A stretch of DNA of 48,572 bases from Ruminococcus sp. UBA3280 (GTDB lineage Bacteria; Bacillota; Clostridia; Oscillospirales; Ruminococcaceae), in assembly GCA_002362175.1 (NCBI GenBank), contig DETU01000081.1:1-48572 (forward strand), written 5' to 3'. This document shows, piece after piece, positions 42,620 to 48,572 of the stretch. Positions within the stretch are counted from its first letter, which is position 1. Each line of letters begins with the position of its first letter. Both the position numbers and the translations under genes were made by a program. Under the pieces are notes generated by a model that searched no databases, was not told the origin of the DNA, and was given only the letters and a program-made list of their open reading frames with translations.

Positions 42620-44200
42620 ATGTGTACAATTATGGGTTACTGTGGACAGTACGGCGGTATGGAAAAAGTTACAAAAGGTCTTGAAGCCACAGTTTCAAGA
42701 GGTCCTGACGACTGCCGTATTATTGACCTGAAAGACGGTGTTTTAGGTTTTCAGAGACTTTCAATTATGGGTCTTACTCCCGAAGGTATGCAGCCCTTTG
42801 AACTTGACGGAAATTACTCTGTATGCAACGGCGAAATTTACGGTTTTCTTCCGATAAGAGAAAAGCTTATAGAAAAAGGATATTCATTTAAGAGTGACAG
42901 TGACTGTGAAATCCTGCTCCCCTTGTATAAGGAAATGGGTGTTGATATGTTTGTAGCTCTTGATGCTGAATTTGCGTGTATAATTTATGACAGCAAGGAA
43001 CATGAATTTATCGCAGCACGTGACCCTATCGGCATACGTCCACTTTATTACGGTTATGACGAAAATAACAGCATTGTCTTTGCAAGCGAACCTAAAAATC
43101 TTGTTGACATTGTTAAAAAAATAATGCCTTTCCCGACAGGTCACTACTATAAAAACGGTCAGTTTATATGCTACTGCGACATTACAGAAGTAAAGGAAGT
43201 AATTCACGACGACCTTGAAACAGTATGCATTAATATTCATGACAAGCTTGTTGCAGGTATAGAAAAGAGACTTTCAGCAGACGCAAAAGTTGGTTTTCTG
43301 CTTTCGGGCGGACTTGATTCTTCACTTGTATGTGCCGTTGCACAGCAGAAAAGCAGTAAACCTATAAAAACGTTCGCCATTGGTATGAACACCGACGCTA
43401 TCGACCTAAGATATGCAAAACAGGTTGCCGACTACATAGGAAGTGACCACACGGAAGTTATCATCACAAAAGAAGATGTACTTGATTCTCTTGATACAGT
43501 AATAAAATTACTTGCCACTTATGATATTACTACAATCCGTGCAAGTATGGGAATGTATCTTCTCTGTAAAGCTATTCACGAACAGACCGATATCCGTGTA
43601 CTTCTGACAGGTGAAATTTCAGACGAACTTTTTGGTTATAAATATACTGATTTTGCACCGTCAGCAGAAGAATTTCAGAAAGAATCAGTCAAGAGAGTAA
43701 AAGAGCTGAATATGTACGACGTACTCAGGGCTGACAGATGTATTTCCGTCAACTCACTTGAAGCAAGAGTGCCTTTTGGTGATTTGGACTTTGTAAAATA
43801 TGTAATGGCAGTTGACCCCGAAATGAAACTGAACAGGTACAACAAAGGAAAATACCTGCTCCGTCACGCTTTTGAGGGAGACTATTTACCTCATGATATT
43901 CTTTACCGTGAAAAAGCTGCGTTCTCCGACGCTGTGGGACATTCTATGGTTGACTACCTCAAAGAGTACGCAGAGAATTATTATACAGATGAGGAATTTA
44001 CCGAAAAATCCGAAAAATATTCCCACGCAAAACCCTTTACAAAAGAATCACTGCTTTACCGTGAAATTTTTGAGAAATATTATCCTGAACAAAGTGAAAT
44101 GGTCGTTGACTTCTGGATGCCCAACAAAAAATGGGATGGTTGCAACGTCAACGACCCGTCCGCAAGAGTTCTCTCCAACTATGGCAACAGCGGAATATAA
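42620..44200 (+). CDS. asnB: Asparagine synthetase B (glutamine-hydrolysing)
   Basis: 526 residues from the ATG at 42620, which exposes nucleophile Cys2 after Met removal (MCTIMGYCGQ); the longer frame overlaps purF and lacks this. GATase II domain to about 195 (SRGPDD, RLSIMG, CNGEIY) and synthetase domain with the PP-loop LLSGGLDSSLV (about 228) and later EISDELFGYKY. Makes asparagine from aspartate, glutamine and ATP. Last gene of the nitrogen operon; no strong terminator seen after it. Confidence 0.95.
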   Translation: MCTIMGYCGQYGGMEKVTKGLEATVSRGPDDCRIIDLKDGVLGFQRLSIMGLTPEGMQPFELDGNYSVCNGEIYGFLPIREKLIEKGYSFKSDSDCEILLPLYKEMGVDMFVALDAEFACIIYDSKEHEFIAARDPIGIRPLYYGYDENNSIVFASEPKNLVDIVKKIMPFPTGHYYKNGQFICYCDITEVKEVIHDDLETVCINIHDKLVAGIEKRLSADAKVGFLLSGGLDSSLVCAVAQQKSSKPIKTFAIGMNTDAIDLRYAKQVADYIGSDHTEVIITKEDVLDSLDTVIKLLATYDITTIRASMGMYLLCKAIHEQTDIRVLLTGEISDELFGYKYTDFAPSAEEFQKESVKRVKELNMYDVLRADRCISVNSLEARVPFGDLDFVKYVMAVDPEMKLNRYNKGKYLLRHAFEGDYLPHDILYREKAAFSDAVGHSMVDYLKEYAENYYTDEEFTEKSEKYSHAKPFTKESLLYREIFEKYYPEQSEMVVDFWMPNKKWDGCNVNDPSARVLSNYGNSGI

Positions 44201-44220
44201 TATTTTTTTGTAAAAAACTA

Positions 44221-44249
44221 TTGACAGCACATTGTATATGTGGTATAAT
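44221..44249 (+). promoter_or_regulatory. Promoter of the metal ABC operon
   Basis: TTGACA (44221-44226), 17 bp, TATAAT (44244-44249); perfect consensus. Confidence 0.88.
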
Positions 44250-44256
44250 CTGAAAC

Positions 44257-44271
44257 TGAGAATGATTTTCA
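44257..44271 (+). promoter_or_regulatory. Fur-family operator (Zur or Fur type)
   Basis: TGAGAATGATTTTCA is a 7-1-7 inverted repeat, close to the TGATAATNATTATCA consensus. It covers the expected transcription start, a blocking position. Given the zinc-type importer it controls, Zur is the best guess; no fur/zur gene is in the window. Confidence 0.75.
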
Positions 44272-44329
44272 TTTTCAAATTCATGTTATGCTGTATTTAC
44301 AGTGTGCTTTATTTTTACGGAGGTTTTTT

Positions 44330-45310
44330 ATGTTCAGGAAAGTTTTTTCACTTGCTTTATGCTGTTCACTCGCTTTATGCAGTTTTACCGGCTGTAGTTC
44401 TGCTTCTGCCGAAAAAGACGACGGAAAAAAACATATTATATGTACCGTTTTTCCGGAATACGACTGGGTAAGGGAAATTCTCGGTGAACACACAAAAGAT
44501 TTCAATATAACATATCTCCTTGCCAACGGTTCGGATATGCACAGCTATCAGCCGACTATAGACGATATGGTGAAGATTTCGTCATGTGACCTCTTTATAT
44601 ATATAGGCGGAGAGTCTGACGAATGGACAAAGGACGCTGTAAGTGAAGCAAAAAACAAAGATATGAAAACAGTGAATCTGCTTGAATCTCTCGGAAATTC
44701 CGTAAAGGAGGAAGAAATAAAAGAGGGTATGCAGGACTGTGACGAAGAAAATCATGACCACGACGAAGAAGCAGAATATGATGAACACATATGGTTGTCT
44801 CTCGGAAATGCAGAAAAGTTATGCAATGTAATTGCTGACGAAATATGTTCCGTTGACCCTGAAAACGCCCACGATTACCGTAATAACTTAAAATCATATA
44901 CAGATGAACTTAAAATACTTGATAATGAATATTCAACCGTTCTTTCATCAGTAAAAGAAAAAACACTTGTTTTCGGCGACCGCTTTCCGTTCCGCTATCT
45001 CGTTGATGATTACGGTCTTGACTACTATGCAGCTTTTTCAGGTTGCAGTGCGGAAACAGAAGCAAGTTTTGAAACTATAACTTTCCTTGCAGATAAAATC
45101 AACGAACTGAACACAGATACAGTCTTTACTATAGAAGGTTCTGACGCATCAATTGCTGAAGCTATAATTTCGGGGACTGAATCTCAGAATCAGAAAATTG
45201 TGACACTCGATTCAATTCAGTCCGTAACTTCCGAACAGATAAAAAACGGGACAACCTATATTTCAATCATGAAATCAAATCTTGATGTATTAAAAGAGGC
45301 ACTTAATTAA
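44330..45310 (+). CDS. znuA: Zinc ABC transporter substrate-binding lipoprotein
   Basis: 326 residues from the ATG at 44330 (GGAGG upstream). Lipoprotein signal ending at the Cys in SFTGCSS (about 22). Cluster A-1/A-9 binding-protein fold: EYDWVREILGEHTKDFNITY, NGSDMHSYQP, then a His/Asp/Glu-rich loop (NHDHDEEAEYDEHIW, about 139-153) typical of zinc binders, and later VFGDRFPFRYLVDDYGLDYY. The loop argues for zinc over manganese. Captures metal outside the membrane for ZnuBC. Its TAA overlaps the next ATG by 1 base. Confidence 0.9.
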   Translation: MFRKVFSLALCCSLALCSFTGCSSASAEKDDGKKHIICTVFPEYDWVREILGEHTKDFNITYLLANGSDMHSYQPTIDDMVKISSCDLFIYIGGESDEWTKDAVSEAKNKDMKTVNLLESLGNSVKEEEIKEGMQDCDEENHDHDEEAEYDEHIWLSLGNAEKLCNVIADEICSVDPENAHDYRNNLKSYTDELKILDNEYSTVLSSVKEKTLVFGDRFPFRYLVDDYGLDYYAAFSGCSAETEASFETITFLADKINELNTDTVFTIEGSDASIAEAIISGTESQNQKIVTLDSIQSVTSEQIKNGTTYISIMKSNLDVLKEALN

Positions 45311-46029
45311 TGAGTAAACAGATAATTTGCAGAAATGCCACTCTCGGCTATGAGGACGGAATTGTTACCGAAAATCTTGATTTTACCGTTAACAGCGGTG
45401 ACTATCTGTGTATTCTCGGTGAAAACGGCTCGGGAAAAAGTACACTGATAAAAGCACTTCTCGGACTGAAACCACAACTCAGCGGTGAAATAAAATGGTG
45501 CGACGGTTTCAAAGCCAAGGAAATCGGCTATCTTCCTCAACAGACACCTGTGCAGAGGGATTTTCCCGCATCGGTAAGGGAAATTGTACTTTCAGGCTGT
45601 CTTGCAAAATGCGGTTTAAGACCGTTCTATAACAAAGCCGAAAAAGCTCTTGCCGAAAATACCATGAAACAACTCCACATTGAAGAACTCGCCGGACGCT
45701 GTTACAGGGAACTTTCAGGAGGACAGCAACAGAGAGTACTTCTCGCCCGTGCATTGTGTGCAACAAGAAAAATGCTCCTGCTTGACGAGCCTGTTACGGG
45801 ACTTGACCCTAAAGCACAGTCCGACCTTTATGAACTTATCGCAAAACTTAACCGTGACGGCATAACAATCATCATGGTCTCCCATGACCTGAACGCCGCA
45901 CTGAAATACGCTTCACATATCCTGCATATAGGCAAAAAACAACTGTTTTTCGGTACTAAAGAAAATTATCTGACAAGCAAGACAGGTATGAATTTTATTG
46001 AAACGGAAGGCGGTGAACAGAATGGCTGA
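45310..46029 (+). CDS. znuC: Zinc ABC transporter ATP-binding protein
   Basis: 239 residues. Walker A GENGSGKST (about 37-45), Q-loop YLPQQTP, signature LSGGQQQRVLLARAL, Walker B LLLDEPVTGLD, switch His in VSHDL. Drives the permease encoded next. Coupled by TAATG overlap to the binding protein. Confidence 0.92.
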   Translation: MSKQIICRNATLGYEDGIVTENLDFTVNSGDYLCILGENGSGKSTLIKALLGLKPQLSGEIKWCDGFKAKEIGYLPQQTPVQRDFPASVREIVLSGCLAKCGLRPFYNKAEKALAENTMKQLHIEELAGRCYRELSGGQQQRVLLARALCATRKMLLLDEPVTGLDPKAQSDLYELIAKLNRDGITIIMVSHDLNAALKYASHILHIGKKQLFFGTKENYLTSKTGMNFIETEGGEQNG

Positions 46030-46864
46030 AAAAATTCAGTATTACTTTCAGTTTCCGATTGTACGCTATGCTCTTATAGTGGTACTTCTTGTGGCACTAT
46101 GTGCCTCCCTGCTCGGAGTAACTCTTGTACTGAAAAGATTCTCATTTATCGGTGACGGTCTTTCTCACGTTGCTTTCGGTGCTTTAGCGGTGGCGACTGT
46201 AACGGGCATCACGAATCAGATGATAATAATTCTTCCGATAACGGTAATATCAGCGGTTTTAATACTGCGTACGGGAAGAAATACAAAAATCCGCGGTGAC
46301 GCTGCCGTTGCTATGATTTCGGTGGGTGCGTTGGCAGTCGGATATATGCTTATAAATATGTTTTCAAAATCTGCGAACATTGCAGGCGACGTATGCAGTA
46401 CCCTTTTCGGTTCAACATCAATCCTCACACTTAAAAAGGAACAGGTATGGCTGTGTATAGGACTTTCTGCCATTGTAATATGTATATTCGTACTTTTTTA
46501 CAACAAAATATTCGCCGTAACCTTTGACGAAAATTTTTCAAAGGCAACGGGCATAGATTCCGATACATACAATTTAATCATTGCCGTAACCACAGCTTTA
46601 ATCATAGTCCTTGCCATGAGCCTTGTTGGTTCTCTGCTGATTTCCGCACTTATAATTTTCCCGTCAATAACTGCAATGCGGATTTTCAGGAGTTTTAAAA
46701 GTGTAATTTTATGCTCGGCTGTAATTTCTGTGATATGTGCGGGAATCGGATTTTTCGTATCACTTCTTTACGGTACGCCCGTAGGTGCAACAATCGTTAC
46801 GGCAAATATTGCAGTATTTTTTATATTCTGTATTATATCATCTTTTTCAGGCACAAAAAAATGA
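46022..46864 (+). CDS. znuB: Zinc ABC transporter permease
   Basis: 280 residues from the ATG at 46022, overlapping the znuC stop by 8 bases; the frame to 45998 would extend inside znuC without a site. About eight or nine membrane helices of the ABC-3 family, with LKRFSFIGDGLSHVAFGALA near the start and LVGSLLISALIIFPS typical of the group. It forms the metal channel with ZnuC. Followed by a bidirectional terminator. Confidence 0.92.
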   Translation: MAEKIQYYFQFPIVRYALIVVLLVALCASLLGVTLVLKRFSFIGDGLSHVAFGALAVATVTGITNQMIIILPITVISAVLILRTGRNTKIRGDAAVAMISVGALAVGYMLINMFSKSANIAGDVCSTLFGSTSILTLKKEQVWLCIGLSAIVICIFVLFYNKIFAVTFDENFSKATGIDSDTYNLIIAVTTALIIVLAMSLVGSLLISALIIFPSITAMRIFRSFKSVILCSAVISVICAGIGFFVSLLYGTPVGATIVTANIAVFFIFCIISSFSGTKK

Positions 46865-46884
46865 CCCTCAAAGGTCATTTTTTT
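46855..46884. terminator. Bidirectional terminator between znuB and the alarmone synthetase
   Basis: AAAATGACC and GGTCATTTT around a CTCAAA loop, flanked by A- and T-runs; serves both convergent genes. Confidence 0.85.
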
Positions 46885-46888
46885 ATCA

Positions 46889-47584
46889 TCAGTCCAAGTC
46901 ATTTATTTCCATAAAGATTCTCTGCATCTGCAAATCCGTTTCGGCTATTCTCTCGGCACATTCACGCAGTTCTTCGGAAATTTCGGGAGTTATTGAAGCC
47001 GACGGCTTGTATTTAAGCTGATGTTCAAGACTTGCCCAGAAATCCATTGCAATAGTTCTTATCTGAATCTCAACGGGTGCATACTGTTTACCGCCCGACA
47101 GATAAACGGGTACATTCACTATAAGATGATAACTTCTGTAACCGCTCGGTTTCGGTTTTTTTATGTAGTCTTTTTTCTTTATTACCGTAAAATCATCACG
47201 CTGACACAGCATATCGACTATAGCGTATATATCACTTATATAACAACAGGTTACTCTTATTCCTGCAATGTCAAGAAGATTCTTCCTTGCCGATTCGGGA
47301 GTGAGCGGAAGTTCCTTCTTCTGTAACTTTCCTATTATGGACTGCGGAGATTTCAGACGGCTTTCAATTGTGTGAATCGGATTACGCTGAAATTTCACTT
47401 TAAATTCACTGTCAAGTATATTAAGATAAGTTTTTGTGACTTCAATTGCCGAATCGTAAAGATGTGACAATTCAAGAAAATCAAAAAACAGATTTGTTAT
47501 CTTTTCCTTTACAGAATCGGGATTCTGCTTCACAAGAACCGGAAAATTATCCAGTACTTCGGTAAACATTTCCTTTTCACTCAT
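46889..47584 (-). CDS. Small alarmone synthetase, GTP pyrophosphokinase (RelP/RelQ type)
   Basis: 231 residues from the ATG at 47584 (AAAGGAAGG upstream). RelA/SpoT synthetase core only: DIAGIRVTCCYISDIYAIVD (about 111-130), the G-loop KDYIKKPKPSGYRSYHLIV, and EIQIRTIAMDFWASLEHQL. No hydrolase or regulatory domains. Makes (p)ppGpp from GTP/GDP and ATP under stress. Own promoter. Confidence 0.92.
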   Translation of the reverse strand: MSEKEMFTEVLDNFPVLVKQNPDSVKEKITNLFFDFLELSHLYDSAIEVTKTYLNILDSEFKVKFQRNPIHTIESRLKSPQSIIGKLQKKELPLTPESARKNLLDIAGIRVTCCYISDIYAIVDMLCQRDDFTVIKKKDYIKKPKPSGYRSYHLIVNVPVYLSGGKQYAPVEIQIRTIAMDFWASLEHQLKYKPSASITPEISEELRECAERIAETDLQMQRIFMEINDLD

Positions 47585-47621
47585 ATTAATTTCCTTCCTT
47601 TCGCAAAAAATAGTTAAGTTT

Positions 47622-47650
47622 ATTATACTTGTATAAGACGGACAAGTCAA
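47622..47650 (-). promoter_or_regulatory. Promoter of the small alarmone synthetase gene
   Basis: Minus-strand TTGACT (47645-47650), 17 bp, TATAAT (47622-47627). Confidence 0.8.
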
Positions 47651-47666
47651 TGATAAAAAATGAAGA

Positions 47667-48542
47667 TTAGACGCTTATTCTGTCGATAACAGACATCAAA
47701 GCCATCATATATGAATCTGACGGTATTTTATTCCCTGCTTCTGCAAAAATATCATCGTAATCTTCAGGCAAATCACCGTCCGCCAAAATCTCACCCGACT
47801 GACTGTCAATCATAATTACACAGCCTTTGCCGTCGCTGTAGAGACGCTTTCTGTACTGTTCACATAATTCCTTTCCGGACTTTCCTTTTACCGTAACAAC
47901 GGAAATATTTTTATTTTCAAGAAACTGAATAAGTTCGTTTTTTTCGTCCACACTGAAAATTCCCGCATTGTCAAAAACATATTGAGGACAGTTTTCGGCA
48001 AGTTTCATAATTCTAAGAACCGCCGATTTATAGTCGTTATCCACAATTTCACGGGTCGCCGTATAAAATGCCGACTTTTCATCATCTTCGGAAATATACT
48101 CGACACAATTTCCTTTTTTACACAGAAAATCAACGTGTGTATCATTGTTAATCAGAAGAAGCAGACCGCTTTCACCATCGTCATAAAGCTCGTTGTAGGA
48201 TTTTTCCGCAAACTCCGCAGGTGTATGACCGTCAAGACTTGACACTGTAACAACTGCCGTATTGATAAGATAATTTTCATATAAAAATTCAGCGTAATCA
48301 TTACATTCGTCAAAATCTTCTTTATTCAGAAGATTTGCATTGTCATATACATAAACACCTTCGGCGTGTTCAAGTTCAGGAGAAGTTTTGTTTTCCGTAA
48401 CTGTTTCGGTTTCCTTATTTTCATCTGAAACAGAAAAATCATCTGAATTATTCATTTCGGGAACTTGCTCGGAACAACTGTATATAAATACAGAAAAAAC
48501 GGCAATTATAAAAATAAAAAAAATATTTCTCAAAAAAATCAT
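47667..48542 (-). CDS. Lipoprotein with two TPM-like domains
   Basis: 291 residues. Hydrophobic leader with lipobox Cys23 (FIYSCSE), an acidic linker, then a TPM (YgcG/Psb32-type) domain at about 62-160 (VYVYDNANLLNKEDFDECND, DGESGLLLLIN). A second, shorter copy at about 187-285 (YVFDNAGIFSVDEKNELIQF, GKGCVIMID) appears to be a duplication. The family is linked to membrane-protein or photosystem repair and has weak phosphatase activity in some members; the role here is unknown. The ATG at 48542 abuts AGGA; a TTG three codons on would be better spaced (9 bases), so the start is uncertain. Confidence 0.72.
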   Translation of the reverse strand: MIFLRNIFFIFIIAVFSVFIYSCSEQVPEMNNSDDFSVSDENKETETVTENKTSPELEHAEGVYVYDNANLLNKEDFDECNDYAEFLYENYLINTAVVTVSSLDGHTPAEFAEKSYNELYDDGESGLLLLINNDTHVDFLCKKGNCVEYISEDDEKSAFYTATREIVDNDYKSAVLRIMKLAENCPQYVFDNAGIFSVDEKNELIQFLENKNISVVTVKGKSGKELCEQYRKRLYSDGKGCVIMIDSQSGEILADGDLPEDYDDIFAEAGNKIPSDSYMMALMSVIDRISV

Positions 48543-48572
48543 TCCTGCTTGATAAGATAATTTTCATATAAA
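48262..48572. repeat. 24-bp exact direct repeat reaching the window end
   Basis: The same 24 bases, beginning TTGATAAGATAATTTTCATA, occur at 48262-48285 inside the lipoprotein gene and at 48549-48572, the last bases of the window. The copy inside the gene encodes part of YENYLIN. The outer copy may continue beyond the window. Confidence 0.8.

Overview
The window looks like chromosome from an anaerobic, low-to-medium GC Firmicute of the Ruminococcus type. The pointers are a secreted protein ending in a type I dockerin (the plug of cellulosome complexes), a type III glutamine synthetase, an ANTAR-regulated nitrogen cluster, an Amt ammonium channel fused to a PII domain, a CotJC-like remnant, and promoters of the TTGACA-17-TATAAT kind throughout. 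The genus is inferred from gene content, not from a marker gene.

Layout. (1) 1-575: 3' end of a class II galT and its terminator. (2) About 0.6-12.96 kb: an integrative mobilizable element. A leftward operon carries ssb, parA, a small gene, parB, an SF2 helicase, a membrane-anchored surface protein and a TnpV-like gene. Rightward from a back-to-back promoter lie a zinc-ribbon/RHH protein and an EEP-fold nuclease-like cargo gene. Then come mobC and relaxase (leftward), an HTH regulator, a sigma-like factor, xis and a tyrosine integrase (rightward). There is no type IV secretion system or coupling protein, so transfer would need a helper. The ends of the element could not be fixed. (3) 13.1-15.1 kb: a four-gene cassette of unknown function with one gene broken by an in-frame stop. 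(4) 15.2-16.8 kb: an Rpn-family nuclease gene, then a recombination scar joining a gene remnant to a 5'-truncated cotJC. (5) 16.9-19.3 kb: a lipoprotein penicillin-binding protein and a CDF metal exporter. (6) 19.4-23.1 kb: pheS-pheT behind a phenylalanine T-box. (7) 23.2-27.2 kb: a DUF4832-type dockerin protein, thrH and a patatin-like esterase. (8) 27.3-44.2 kb: a divergent nitrogen-assimilation superlocus. The left operon is amt-PII, pyrG, glnN. The right operon is gltB, gltD, a divergent glutamine synthetase homologue, an ANTAR antiterminator, purF and asnB. (9) 44.2-46.9 kb: a zinc-type ABC importer behind a Fur-family box. (10) 46.9-48.5 kb: a small alarmone synthetase and a lipoprotein with two TPM-like domains.

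The most interesting system is the nitrogen superlocus. Both divergent leaders hold hairpins with hexanucleotide loops of the ANTAR type (A at position 1, G at position 4). Three of them overlap or precede intrinsic terminators so that hairpin and terminator exclude each other. The ANTAR protein encoded in the right operon has a receiver domain without phosphorylation residues. Its neighbour is a glutamine synthetase homologue that lacks two key active-site residues. A plausible reading is a phosphorylation-independent circuit in which the divergent synthetase and/or the fused PII domain senses nitrogen and the ANTAR protein opens both operons by antitermination.

In the mobile element the most interesting points are a relaxase whose conserved N-terminus can only be reached from an ATT start codon, two promoters (mob operon and xis-int) sharing an unusual bipartite sequence with a 20-bp spacer, and a structured leader before the sigma-like gene.
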